The notes under the pieces are model-generated. The model had not been told where the DNA came from, ran no database searches, and saw only the letters and a program-made list of their open reading frames with translations. The position numbers and the translations under genes are program-made. Below, one piece after another: positions 1 through 7,585 of a stretch of 25,643 bases of DNA. This DNA comes from JBBQSU01 sp038234815 (lineage in GTDB: Bacteria; Planctomycetota; Phycisphaerae; Tepidisphaerales; Tepidisphaeraceae). The stretch lies in NCBI GenBank assembly GCA_038234815.1, contig JBBQSU010000041.1, positions 1 to 25,643 on the forward strand. Reading direction: 5' to 3'. Within the stretch, counting starts at the first letter, position 1; every line of letters starts with the position of its first letter.

Positions 1-123
1 CGTCGGCTCAAGGGAATGGGCATGCGCTGGACGGCCCGCAATGCCGAAGCCGTCATGGCCCTGGAGGGCCTGCACCAAAGCCATCTCTGGCTGACCTACT
101 GGTCACGACCCCTCGCCGCCTGA
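1..123 (+). CDS. Transposase, C-terminal fragment (ISKra4-like?)
   Basis: This is the last 40 residues of a protein that enters from outside the window and stops at TGA 121-123. The tail contains GMGMRWTARNAEAVMALEGL followed by a Trp/Tyr-rich end (WLTYWSRP). The pattern 'G-x-G-M-R-W ... A-E-A-(V/M)-(M/L)-x-L' is what I recall from the extreme C-terminus of ISKra4-type and related large DDE transposases. There it forms a small helical segment after the catalytic core. No catalytic residues are visible because the core lies outside the window. The family call comes from motif memory only; another long transposase family is possible. If it is right, the right end of the insertion sequence should lie within roughly 100 bases downstream, near the repeats at 147-202. 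Confidence 0.5.
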   Translation, partial: RRLKGMGMRWTARNAEAVMALEGLHQSHLWLTYWSRPLAA

Positions 124-146
124 AAAATTGGCAGACCCATGACCTC

Positions 147-202
147 TTTGCGCAAATGGCTTTGCACAAATGGTGAGAAACGGAATCCCTTTGCGCATGT
201 GG
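147..202. repeat. Triple imperfect 13-bp repeat near the transposase end
   Basis: Three copies of one motif follow the transposase stop: TTTGCGCAAATGG at 147-159, TTTGCACAAATGG at 161-173 and TTTGCGCATGTGG at 190-202. The core TTTGCGCAAA of the first copy is a perfect palindrome. Such spaced repeats next to a transposase stop are commonly transposase-binding sites inside an element's terminus, which would place the right end of the element near position 200. The role is inferred; the repeats themselves are directly visible. Confidence 0.5.
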
Positions 203-707
203 AGAACGCAATTTGACGGCCGAGAGGACAAGCCGCGGGCGCCCGCAAGTCGCGGTGCATCCCGACGCCGAAGCGTTTCAGTCCGCCACTGCGAAAAACG
301 GGAAGCAGGGAGAATTGGCCAAACGGCATCTCTCGGCGCGAAAGCGGCTCGGGGTGCACGTCGGCTTGCATTCTTCGGTCGAGAAAAATCGTGATGCGTG
401 TTTTGCCCAAACGGTTTGAGATATTTCAGGCGCCCGGCCGATCTGGGAACGCGCCGCCAAAGTCGCAGGGTTACAAACTGCTGGTTGAGATGCGAAAGGA
501 ACCCTGGGGCCAAGTCGTCACGCGGCGCTGGGACCAGAAGGCCTGCTGGTGGGCATAACCCATACGCCGGAGATGCGGAGGTGAGTTCCTACGCCCTCTT
601 AGAATAAACTGCTGTTCTGGGCCGACTGGTATCGTCTCTCTGGGTTTCCCTTTCTCCCTGAGAACCAGTGCCGAGATCACACCCCACTTTGCCCGATCGG
701 ACATTAG
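203..707. other. Gene-poor stretch
   Basis: I find no recognisable gene here. Open frames exist on both strands, as expected at high GC, but none has a plausible start with a ribosome site or a familiar motif. A hairpin with arms ACTGGT (625-630) and ACCAGT (664-669), with an inner TCTC/GAGA pairing, lies about 40 bases past the proB stop. It could help end the proB transcript, but it has no T-tract. A GC palindrome GCGGGCGCCCGC lies near 236-247. Confidence 0.4.
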
Positions 708-1859
708 TCATTTCGGCTCGCTGGGCGCGGGTTCGGCAGCGGAGACGACAAGATTATCCCGATGAATCACTTCGTCATACGCGCCTTCGGCCAGGACCGC
801 GCGGACGTCTTTGGTTTTTTTTCCGCGGATCATGTTTACGTCGGTCGCTGAATAATTGGATAATCCACGGGCGATGGTCACACCGGTGACGGTTCGCACG
901 GCCACCACGTCTCCGCGGGCAAAATCACCTTCGACCTTGACGATCCCCGCAGGCAGCAGGCTGCGATTGCCCTCCAGAAGCGCCCGCGCCGCGCCATCGT
1001 CCACCACAATCCCGCCCACCGGCCGAACCGAACCGATCCATCGGCTGCGGCTCGATTGTTTCTTCATCCCGGGCACAAACAACGTGCCGATCGCATGGCA
1101 GGCCAGCACTTTAAGAATCACGTCCTCTTCACGCCCGTCGGCCACGACCAGGCATTCGCCGGCATCAGTCACCATCCGCGCGGCCTCCACCTTGCTGTTC
1201 ATTCCGCCTTTGCCCAGCGCGCTTTTCTCCACCCGCACCAGTGCGCGGGCTTCTTCAATGCTTTTGACAAGCCGAACGCTTTTCCCAGAACTGTCGAGAA
1301 TGCCATCGACCACGGTCAACAATATAAGCAATTGGGCGCGCATGGCGTGCGTCACCATCGCCGCCAGGATGTCATTGTCACCGAAGGTGATCTTCACAAT
1401 TTCGTCGGTGCTGATCGTGTCATTTTCATTGATGATCGGCACGGCGTTCATTTCATGCACGGCATGAATGGTGTTGCGCAGGTTCAGGAACCGCGAGCGG
1501 GATTCGATGTCTTCGCGGGTGAGAAGAATCTGGGCGACCGGCATGGCGTGAGGGGAAAACGCAGCCGCCCAGGCGTCCATCAATCGGCGTTGGCCGACGG
1601 CGGCCACGGCCTGCAGGCGGGCCAGGTCGGTCGGGCGCTTGGGGAGATTGAGTTCGCGCAGGCCCGCGCCGATCGCCCCGCTGCTCACCAGCGTGACGCG
1701 AATGTTCAACCCGCGCAATTCAGCCACCTGGCCGGCGATTTCCGAAAGGAACCTGGCGTCTAGCCGGCCGTCTTTATCACTGAGCAGCTGCGTGCCCAGT
1801 TTGATGACCACCGACCGCACGGGGGAAAGATACTGTTTTCGAGACTCGTCCATGGTCAC
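708..1859 (-). CDS. proB: Glutamate 5-kinase
   Basis: ProB phosphorylates the gamma-carboxyl of glutamate with ATP, the first and usually proline-inhibited step of proline synthesis in the cytosol. The 383-residue product has the full two-domain layout. The amino-acid-kinase domain runs from about residue 15 to 265, with VIKLGTQLL (Lys20), SSGAIGAG near 59-66, NENDTIS near 144-150, FGDNDILAA near 159-167 and LGKGGMNSKVEAA near 215-227. A C-terminal PUA domain starts near 275 (IGSVRPVGGIVVDDGAA). Length matches PUA-containing ProB enzymes (about 370 residues). Two ATGs compete (1859 and 1853); neither has a clear Shine-Dalgarno. Its usual partners proA and obg are not in the window, and it stands alone on this strand. 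Confidence 0.95.
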   Translation of the reverse strand: MTMDESRKQYLSPVRSVVIKLGTQLLSDKDGRLDARFLSEIAGQVAELRGLNIRVTLVSSGAIGAGLRELNLPKRPTDLARLQAVAAVGQRRLMDAWAAAFSPHAMPVAQILLTREDIESRSRFLNLRNTIHAVHEMNAVPIINENDTISTDEIVKITFGDNDILAAMVTHAMRAQLLILLTVVDGILDSSGKSVRLVKSIEEARALVRVEKSALGKGGMNSKVEAARMVTDAGECLVVADGREEDVILKVLACHAIGTLFVPGMKKQSSRSRWIGSVRPVGGIVVDDGAARALLEGNRSLLPAGIVKVEGDFARGDVVAVRTVTGVTIARGLSNYSATDVNMIRGKKTKDVRAVLAEGAYDEVIHRDNLVVSAAEPAPSEPK

Positions 1860-1907
1860 GTGGACTAGTGTATCGCCCGAGCGGGGAATGAAAACATGCC
1901 GGAATGG

Positions 1908-1935
1908 TCGTTATCGTACAGCAGTATGGGTCCAA
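1908..1935 (-). promoter_or_regulatory. Candidate promoter for proB
   Basis: Reading on the minus strand, TTGGAC (plus 1930-1935) is followed after 16 bases by TAACGA (plus 1908-1913). This would give a leader of about 40 bases before the proB ATG. The -35 is good and the -10 is mediocre. Confidence 0.3.
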
Positions 1936-2007
1936 TAACCGGCATGATCGGCTTGGAGCCTCGTTAATACGTCCTTCCGCTAAATTTTTCGCCGCAATTC
2001 ACGCAGA

Positions 2008-2036
2008 TTGCCTAAGTTAACAGAAAATGTTAGAAT
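2008..2036 (+). promoter_or_regulatory. Promoter with operator-like palindrome in its spacer
   Basis: TTGCCT at 2008-2013 and TAGAAT at 2031-2036 are separated by exactly 17 bases, a good vegetative-type promoter. The spacer and -10 contain the inverted repeat TAACA-gaaaa-TGTTA (2018-2032), where a regulator could block polymerase. Transcription would begin near 2043 and reach the gene at 2200 after a leader of about 155 bases. Confidence 0.5.
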
Positions 2037-2050
2037 GGGTAAAGAAAAAA

Positions 2051-2106
2051 TGACACACCGTCGATAGAATAGGTGTCAGATGTTACCCAAATTAACATTC
2101 GACACC
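2051..2106 (+). promoter_or_regulatory. Leader with two mutually exclusive hairpins
   Basis: GGTGTCAGATGTTA (2072-2085) faces TAACATTCGACACC (2093-2106) across a 7-base loop. Twelve of 14 positions pair. The 5' arm can instead pair upstream, TGACAC (2051-2056) with GTGTCA (2073-2078). The two pairings share bases 2073-2077, so they cannot coexist in one RNA. As DNA, the long palindrome could also be an operator: its inner half-site TGTTA/TAACA repeats that of the palindrome in the promoter spacer. No known cobalamin riboswitch core is visible. Confidence 0.45.
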
Positions 2107-2199
2107 ACGAAACCGGCCGGCACGGACGCCGCTGAATAAAAACCGCGTCGATCGCGAGCAACGGAACATCCGATCGATGCCTTTTCGGAGAACGCGTCC

Positions 2200-2973
2200 A
2201 TGAGTTTCAATCCCTCACTCACCGAGTCGAATCTGGTCAAAAGTTATGTCGAACCCCTGCTGGCCGGCGATCGCAGCGCCTGCCGCAAGCTCATCGACGG
2301 CGCACTTGCCGTCGGTCTCACCGCCAAGGAACTGTTGAACAAACTGGTCTGGCCGACAATGGAACTCCTCCAGTCGCTATATAAAGAGGACCGCATCAGC
2401 ACCACCAGCCTGAACCTGGCGACCCGACTGAATCGATCCCTTACCGACCAACTGGCCGCCCGGCTCGACCGCAAGGCGTCCAACGGCAAAAAGGTCCTGA
2501 TTTTCTGTGGCGACGATGAGCCGGAAGAACTGGGCGGGCAGATTTGCGCCGACCTGTTTGAAGCCGACGGCTGGACGGTGCGCTTTGCCGGTGGCGGAGT
2601 CCCAGAAGACGAAGCGCTCGTCCTGCTCGGCGACCTGCGCCCCGACCTGCTTATCCACTTTGGCACGCTTCCCTCGGGCGTCCCGGCGGTCCGCAAACTC
2701 ATCGATTACCTCCGCGACGTCAACAGCTGCCCCAACATGCAGGTGATGTGCTGTGGCGGGATTTATAAACGGGCCGAGGGGCTTGCCGAGGAGATCGGCG
2801 CTGACCTTTATGCCTCTGACGCCGACACCGCCGTCGAAGTGGCCAACACCCACCCGTCGCGCCGGGCTTCAGTCGATCAGCAAACGGTCGGCCGCACGCG
2901 GCGAATCCGCAAGGCCGAACAGCGCAAGTCAGTGCGCATCGCGCCGGTGCAACTGTCGGTCGGCACGTTCTAG
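2200..2973 (+). CDS. Cobalamin-binding-fold protein with degenerate B12 motifs
   Basis: The 257-residue product resembles the sensory half of CarH/LitR-type regulators. A four-helix B12-binding-2-like domain covers about residues 10-90, and a Rossmann-like cobalamin domain covers about 96-215 (KKVLIFCGDDEPEELGG...). It lacks a MerR DNA-binding domain and ends in a basic tail (TRRIRKAEQRK). The usual His of the E/D-x-H-x-x-G loop that ligates cobalt is Glu here (Glu107-Pro-Glu109-Glu-Leu-Gly112). The helical-domain W...EH signature is replaced by Tyr61 and Leu-Asn. It may therefore bind cobalamin without a lower His ligand, bind something else, or act only as a protein scaffold. GGAG lies 9 bases before the ATG. 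The leader carries striking palindromes and a terminator follows, so this looks like a single-gene unit. Confidence 0.7.
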   Translation: MSFNPSLTESNLVKSYVEPLLAGDRSACRKLIDGALAVGLTAKELLNKLVWPTMELLQSLYKEDRISTTSLNLATRLNRSLTDQLAARLDRKASNGKKVLIFCGDDEPEELGGQICADLFEADGWTVRFAGGGVPEDEALVLLGDLRPDLLIHFGTLPSGVPAVRKLIDYLRDVNSCPNMQVMCCGGIYKRAEGLAEEIGADLYASDADTAVEVANTHPSRRASVDQQTVGRTRRIRKAEQRKSVRIAPVQLSVGTF

Positions 2974-3072
2974 GCTAACGCCGTTCCGGTCGAAACCTCG
3001 CGGACGGTCACTTCCGTGATCGCCGGGCACACGATCGAAGAGGCAAGGATCACACCTGATTCGTGGACGCGC

Positions 3073-3113
3073 GCCGGCCCCGGGCATGGATTGCTCCAGG
3101 GCCGGCTTTTTTT
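3073..3113 (+). terminator. Intrinsic terminator
   Basis: A perfect 8-bp stem, GCCGGCCC (3073-3080) with GGGCCGGC (3099-3106), is followed directly by seven T (3107-3113). It ends the transcript of the gene at 2200-2973 and lies only 20 bases before the thiL start. Confidence 0.85.
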
Positions 3114-3117
3114 CTGC

Positions 3118-3123
3118 TACAAT
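3118..3123 (+). promoter_or_regulatory. -10 element for near-leaderless thiL
   Basis: TACAAT at 3118-3123 matches the -10 consensus in five of six positions and lies 10 bases before the thiL ATG. Initiation about 7 bases downstream would leave a leader of only a few bases. No good -35 is present, since that region is the terminator hairpin. Confidence 0.4.
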
Positions 3124-3133
3124 TCCGCCGGTT

Positions 3134-4021
3134 ATGCCCGGTGAATTCGATTTCGTCGACTGGCTGAAGGCCCGGCAGCTGCCGCGGCCCGCGGTCGTTA
3201 TTGCCCTTGGCGATGACCTTGCCGCCGTCCGCTGGCCGGCCGATGATCTGCTGCTTGTCGGTGTCGATCAGGTGCTTGATGGCGTGCATTTTGATTCCGC
3301 GCGGCACTCTCCTCGTGAAATCGGCCGCAAAGTCATGAACCGAAATCTCAGCGACTGTGCGGCAATGGCTTGCCTTCCGGCCTATGCCGTCGCCACCGTG
3401 GCCTTGCCCGCCGGCGCAGGGCTGGGCTATTTGCAGGAGCTATTCCTCGGTCTTGAAGAAGCCGGAGCGCCTTTTGATTGCCCGATCATCGGCGGCGACA
3501 CCGCCTCCTGGCCGGGAGAGCTGGCGGTCACCGTCACCATTCTCGGCCGAAGCGCCGGCCTTGAGCCGATCACCCGCTCCGGTGCCCAGCCCGGCGACGG
3601 CATTTTCGTCACCGGCCCCCTAGGCGGCAGCATCCTCGGCCGGCATCTTTCGTTTGAACCTAAGGTACATCTGGCCAGGCAGTTGGCTGCATCGTGCCGA
3701 ATTTCGTCGATGATCGACCTGAGCGACGGGCTATCGCGCGACCTTCGGCAGATCTGCCGCGCAAGCGGGGTTGGCGCGACCATCGTCGCCGAGCAAATCC
3801 CCTTGCATGACGATGCGAGAGACCTGGCGACCGGCGATCCCGAAAAGGCACTCCGTCACGCGCTCGACGACGGCGAGGATCACGAACTGCTCTTTACCAC
3901 GCCCGACGCGCCCTCGGCAGGGGCGCGTATCGGCACCATCATGCACGAGCCAGCGATTCTGCTTCAGACCGCCGGAAAATCCACCGAACTGTCCCCCGGT
4001 GGATGGGAGCATCGCCTGTGA
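3134..4021 (+). CDS. thiL: Thiamine-monophosphate kinase
   Basis: ThiL makes the active cofactor thiamine diphosphate from thiamine monophosphate with ATP. The 295-residue protein shows the AIRS-like kinase layout: IALGDDLAAV near the N-terminus, VDQVLDGVHFD for the first metal loop, a helix with GRKVMNRNLSDCAAM, then IGGDTASWPGELAVTVTILG, PGDGIFVTGPLGGS, SMIDLSDGLSRDL and the ALDDGEDHELLFT segment. I chose the ATG at 3134 (MPGEFDF...) over an upstream ATG at 3086, because the upstream one lies inside the terminator hairpin and adds a non-conserved tail. Its end overlaps tsaE by GTGA, so the two are co-translated. thiS and thiG lie about 4.4 kb downstream on the same strand. Confidence 0.93.
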   Translation: MPGEFDFVDWLKARQLPRPAVVIALGDDLAAVRWPADDLLLVGVDQVLDGVHFDSARHSPREIGRKVMNRNLSDCAAMACLPAYAVATVALPAGAGLGYLQELFLGLEEAGAPFDCPIIGGDTASWPGELAVTVTILGRSAGLEPITRSGAQPGDGIFVTGPLGGSILGRHLSFEPKVHLARQLAASCRISSMIDLSDGLSRDLRQICRASGVGATIVAEQIPLHDDARDLATGDPEKALRHALDDGEDHELLFTTPDAPSAGARIGTIMHEPAILLQTAGKSTELSPGGWEHRL

Positions 4022-4452
4022 CGAGCAATTCGCCTGCGCAAACCGAACGCTTCGCTGCAGACATCGCCGGCAACTTAACGGGCGGCGAGTGCATCGCGCT
4101 GCACGGCGATTTGGGCGCGGGCAAAACCCGGTTCGTCCGAGGACTGCTCGCCGGCCTGCATGGCGATCCCTCCACCGTGTGCAGCCCCACTTATGTCCTG
4201 CTCAACGTCTACGACACCGGCCGCCTGCGCGTCTATCACCTCGACGCCTACCGCACCGGCGGAAGTGACGACCTGGAAGCCATCGGTTTTTCCGAATTGC
4301 TCGAACAATCCGGCGTGATCGTGGTCGAATGGGCCGAGCGCATCGCCGACCTGCTCCCCCCCGCCACGCTCCACGTTCACCTCCAAACCACCGGTCCGAG
4401 CACCCGCGAAATTACAAGCGGACATCACCCTTTGTCCTCAACCTCCGCTTGA
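4018..4452 (+). CDS. tsaE: tRNA threonylcarbamoyladenosine biosynthesis ATPase
   Basis: TsaE is the small P-loop ATPase that works with TsaB and TsaD to place threonylcarbamoyl on A37 of ANN-decoding tRNAs. The 144-residue product carries Walker A GDLGAGKT (residues 30-37), the family segment SPTYVLLNVYDTGRLRVYHLDAYR containing the conserved Asp, and VIVVEWAERI, all in order. I chose the GTG at 4018 because it overlaps the thiL stop (GTGA), the typical arrangement for translational coupling. An in-frame ATG at 4003 would add five residues. Length is normal for the family (about 150). Confidence 0.92.
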   Translation: MTSNSPAQTERFAADIAGNLTGGECIALHGDLGAGKTRFVRGLLAGLHGDPSTVCSPTYVLLNVYDTGRLRVYHLDAYRTGGSDDLEAIGFSELLEQSGVIVVEWAERIADLLPPATLHVHLQTTGPSTREITSGHHPLSSTSA

Positions 4453-4769
4453 AGGGATACGACCGTTCAGTTCGTTCGCCCCGCGTCTGTCGCCGTTTTG
4501 CCGCGTTACAGCGTGATATCATGTTCCGGGCGGACGCCGTCCGGAGGCCGCTCTGGCAGTTGATCGGCGAGGACTGGCAGAACAACCGTCAAAGTAGTCA
4601 CGAGTCCCGACCGAACGACAATCCCGCCGCGCGGCAGCATGGGTAGAAGATGGCCTGGAGGGCGTCACGCCATGACAACGCGGCGGCAGGGAAAGCGGCC
4701 CTACAAGGCGACGTGCGATCTCGACGGGGGCCGTCGGTGCGGGCGGATCGGAAAATTTTCACTCTGCGC
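4453..4769. other. Intergenic stretch without recognisable gene
   Basis: No convincing gene is visible on either strand. A short hairpin CGGAC-gcc-GTCCG sits at 4531-4543. Frames open on both strands lack starts with ribosome sites and show no known motif. Confidence 0.4.
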
Positions 4770-4797
4770 TTTACATTCTCGGACATTGTTGTACAAA
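4770..4797 (+). promoter_or_regulatory. Candidate promoter of the SH3b protein gene
   Basis: TTTACA (4770-4775) and TACAAA (4792-4797) lie 16 bases apart in a locally AT-richer patch. The inferred start near 4804 leaves a leader of about 95 bases ending in the strong ribosome site GGAGGT (4888-4893), six bases before ATG 4900. Confidence 0.4.
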
Positions 4798-4899
4798 TAG
4801 GCAAAATCTGCGGGATCGCGCAGGTTCTGCCGGTTTTGTGGAATCGTCAAACGCTTTGCTCAATGGATTTGAGTCCCTCACGCACACGGAGGTGCCGCT

Positions 4900-6198
4900 A
4901 TGTTAAGCCGTCTTATTTCCCTGTCCGCTCTTGCTCTTTCGGTCATCATCCTGCCGGTATTGGTATCGGCCCAGGAGTTGCCCGCACCCGAAGTGGCCAA
5001 TTCTAAGTATCAATTTACCGGCACGGTCAACGCCAATGCGGTGTATGTCCGCTCGGGGCCGGGTGAAAACTATTACCCCACGATGAAGTTGGACAAGGGG
5101 ACGCAGATCACCGTGGTGGGGATCAAGTTTGACTGGCTGAAGGTTACCCCGCCACAAGGCTCGTACTCTTATGTCGCCAAGGCGTATGTGGAGAAGCGTG
5201 GCGACGGGAGCGTAGGACGGGTGACCAAGCCCGACCTGAACGTTCGCGCCGGCAGCGGACTTAATGCGATGAAGACGACGGTGCAGACGAAATTGAATGA
5301 AGGGGTGGACGTGAAAATCCTCGGCGAGCAGGACGAGTATTTCAAGATCGCCCCGCCGGAAGGATCGTTCGTCTATGTGAACAAGCAGTTCATCGATCCG
5401 GGCCAGCCATTGGTCGCTGCCGTGCCTGCGGCGCATGAGGCCGAAGTGATCGCCAGCGCGCCGGTGAAATCGGAAACGCCGACTGGCAATGCCGATCTTT
5501 CGCCGAGCACTCAGCCGGTGGCTGCGGGGAACGATCTGGCCCCCAGCACCCAGCCGGTGGCCAAGGGGCCGACCGCCGATCAGCAGTTTGACAAGGTTGA
5601 AGCCGAATTCGTTGCCGCTAGCGACAAGCCGATACAAGACCAATCGCTGACAGAACTGAAAACTTCGTATGAAGCGGTTCTGGCCGACGGACAGTTGCCG
5701 GTGTCGATGCGGCGGATGGCCGAGCTGCGGGTTTCAACGCTGAAATTCCGCATCGAAGCGCAGGATCAATATACACAGGCCAGGAAGGCGCAGGACGAAG
5801 CTGCGGCAAAGAACCAGGCGCTCAAGGCCGAACAGGAAGAACTGGCAGCACGCATCAAGGCTAATGAAGTGACCGTGTACACGGCCATCGGTATGCTGCG
5901 CACGAGCAGCCTGCAACAGGGCAATGGGATTCTGTACCGTCTGACTGATCCGACCAGCGGGCGCACGCTGGTCTATCTGCGCAGTACGGACGGATCGAAG
6001 GTCAACGGCTTCCTGGGGCAGTTGATCGGTGTGAAGGGTGAAGTGAGCATCGACCCTGTGCTGCAGGCCAAGTCGATCGCGCCGACCGACGTCGCGGCAG
6101 TGGATGCGGCCAAAGTGAACAATGGGGTAACGGCAGGGATTCTGCCGTCGGGATTCAACCTGCAACGCGGGCAGTTCACGCAGGCGGGAAACCGATAA
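4900..6198 (+). CDS. Exported protein with two SH3b domains
   Basis: The 432-residue product starts with a Sec signal peptide (residues 1-25, hydrophobic core LISLSALALSVIILPVLVSA, cleavage probably after SAQ or SA). Two bacterial SH3 domains follow, about residues 38-98 (VNANAVYVRSGPGENYYP) and 105-165 (PDLNVRAGSGLNAM). Such modules usually bind cell-wall peptide or other extracytoplasmic ligands. A linker repeats the unit D-L-(S/A)-P-S-T-Q-P-V-A twice (about 199-225). An Ala/Gln/Glu-rich coiled-coil stretch covers about 225-315, and a small C-terminal beta-rich domain follows (RTLVYLRSTDGSKVNGFLGQ...). No enzymatic motif is present. It is followed by a hairpin and probably is a single-gene unit. 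Its partner is unknown. Confidence 0.8.
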   Translation: MLSRLISLSALALSVIILPVLVSAQELPAPEVANSKYQFTGTVNANAVYVRSGPGENYYPTMKLDKGTQITVVGIKFDWLKVTPPQGSYSYVAKAYVEKRGDGSVGRVTKPDLNVRAGSGLNAMKTTVQTKLNEGVDVKILGEQDEYFKIAPPEGSFVYVNKQFIDPGQPLVAAVPAAHEAEVIASAPVKSETPTGNADLSPSTQPVAAGNDLAPSTQPVAKGPTADQQFDKVEAEFVAASDKPIQDQSLTELKTSYEAVLADGQLPVSMRRMAELRVSTLKFRIEAQDQYTQARKAQDEAAAKNQALKAEQEELAARIKANEVTVYTAIGMLRTSSLQQGNGILYRLTDPTSGRTLVYLRSTDGSKVNGFLGQLIGVKGEVSIDPVLQAKSIAPTDVAAVDAAKVNNGVTAGILPSGFNLQRGQFTQAGNR

Positions 6199-6223
6199 AC
6201 TGCTCGGTTGACAGTCTTGAACG

Positions 6224-6272
6224 ATAGAACAGACACGCCCGTGACGTAATGCGTCCCGGGCGTGTTCTATTT
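6224..6272 (+). terminator. Hairpin ending the SH3b gene transcript
   Basis: ATAGAACA...CGCCCG (6224-6241, with a 4-base bulge) pairs with CGGGCGTGTTCTAT (6257-6270). An inner GACG/CGTC pairing extends it. The T-tract is weak (CTATTTC), so it is a likely but not perfect intrinsic terminator. Confidence 0.5.
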
Positions 6273-6352
6273 CAGTCGCCCCACGGCCGGCGGCCGAGGC
6301 CGGGCGGGCGTGTGATGATCGGAAGCGCGATTGGGGACTGGTCGAGCCAGAA

Positions 6353-6380
6353 TTGACGCTATCGGCGGGTTGGATATCAT
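6353..6380 (+). promoter_or_regulatory. Promoter of the phosphotransferase gene
   Basis: TTGACG (6353-6358) and TATCAT (6375-6380) are 16 bases apart, each one mismatch from consensus. The start of transcription would be near 6387, about 40 bases before ATG 6428. Confidence 0.55.
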
Positions 6381-6427
6381 AAGGGTTGGGTCGATAGAAC
6401 GATGCGCGACGACTTTTAAGGCATTTC

Positions 6428-7528
6428 ATGCAGCCTGCGGGTTCTACTCAAAGCGTTTCCCCCGTGCAGGCGGGCGCGTCCGGCACGGGGCAGTCGCGCC
6501 AGTCAGGGCAACGCGAGCAATTCTCGGCCGAGGAACTGGCCATCGTCCTTTCCCATTTCGATATCGGAATCATTGATTCGATCGTCGATTTCCCCCGAGG
6601 ATCGCGCAAGGCGCCGAAGCTGTTACTGGTGAGCGAACAGGGTAAATTCCTGCTTAAGAGGCGGGCGCGCGGGAAGGACGACCCGTTCAAGGTGGCATTC
6701 TGTCACGCCCTTCAGCTTTATCTTGCGGCGCAGCAGTTTCCATTGCCGCATCTGCTCGGCACGCGCAACGAAAACAACTCGATGCTGCAATGGCGAAATG
6801 CGGTTTACGAACTGTTCGAGTATATCCCGGGACAGTCCTATCCGCAGACGCTGGAATCGACCGAGGACAGCGGGAAAATTTTGGGGCTTTATCACAAACT
6901 GCTGCTGGGGTTTAAGTCGGAATGGCAACCGCCCAGTGGAAGCTACCATGGCGCGCCTGCGGTGGAGCAGGGCCTGCGCGCGATCATGAATAATCTGCAG
7001 AATTCGTCGGACGCCGACCTGCGGAAGGTGCTGGAGTTCTTACTGCAGAGCTATCAGCACGCGGCCAAGACGGTGGAAGACCTGGGTCTGGAGGGTTGGC
7101 CGAGGCAGATCGTTCATGCCGACTGGCATCCTGGGAACATGCTGTTTAGAGACAATCGCGTGGTGGCAGTGATCGATTACGATTCGGCGCGGCTTCTTCC
7201 GCGGATCGTCGATGCGGCTAACGGGGCGCTTCAGTTCTCCATCATCGGCGGGGAAGAAGACGTTTCGAAATGGCCGGATTATCTTGATGAAAGTCGCTTC
7301 AAGCGATTCTTGGGCGGCTACGACAAGGTGCAGCTCTTGAGCCAGGCGGAAATCGCCACGATCCCCTGGCTGATGACCGAAGCACTGATTGCCGAGGCGG
7401 TTTTTCCGATCGCAGCCACGGGGAGTTTTGGCCGGATGGAGGGGATGGCGTTCCTGCAGATGGTGCAACGCAAGGTGGGCTGGATGCAGAAACAGGCGGC
7501 GCATCTCGTGCAAATCGCCGAGGGGTAA
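6428..7528 (+). CDS. APH-family phosphotransferase (substrate unknown)
   Basis: A 366-residue protein of the aminoglycoside phosphotransferase/choline kinase fold. Residues 1-32 are Gln/Ser/Gly-rich and probably disordered. The N-lobe has the ATP-lysine strand GKFLLKRRA (Lys78 likely). The C-lobe carries the Brenner catalytic motif HADWHPGN (230-237) and the metal-binding VIDYDSA (Asp250). Enzymes of this family phosphorylate small hydroxyl compounds such as sugars, choline, homoserine or antibiotics; spore-coat CotS-type proteins are also members. Nothing in the sequence fixes the substrate. A good promoter lies just upstream, and the neighbours are an exported SH3b protein and an exported PDZ-like protein. 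A housekeeping or envelope metabolite is more likely than drug resistance. Confidence 0.75.
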   Translation: MQPAGSTQSVSPVQAGASGTGQSRQSGQREQFSAEELAIVLSHFDIGIIDSIVDFPRGSRKAPKLLLVSEQGKFLLKRRARGKDDPFKVAFCHALQLYLAAQQFPLPHLLGTRNENNSMLQWRNAVYELFEYIPGQSYPQTLESTEDSGKILGLYHKLLLGFKSEWQPPSGSYHGAPAVEQGLRAIMNNLQNSSDADLRKVLEFLLQSYQHAAKTVEDLGLEGWPRQIVHADWHPGNMLFRDNRVVAVIDYDSARLLPRIVDAANGALQFSIIGGEEDVSKWPDYLDESRFKRFLGGYDKVQLLSQAEIATIPWLMTEALIAEAVFPIAATGSFGRMEGMAFLQMVQRKVGWMQKQAAHLVQIAEG

Positions 7529-7585
7529 GCCGGCGCATTTTCTATTTTTCGACGCATCTGGGGATTCCGGGCATAAGATTTGATC

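Noticed and set aside
103..513. Minus-strand frame of 136 codons and the short plus frames at 170-607, including a 54-codon one at 394-558
   Set aside because: Arg/Pro-rich composition, no ribosome site, no recognisable motif; mutually overlapping frames give no reason to prefer one.
1056..1763. Plus-strand frame of 235 codons
   Set aside because: It is antisense to proB, His/Arg-rich and without a ribosome site.
1860..2199. Cobalamin riboswitch before the cobalamin-fold gene
   Set aside because: No B12-box-like sequence; the palindromes present do not match that architecture.
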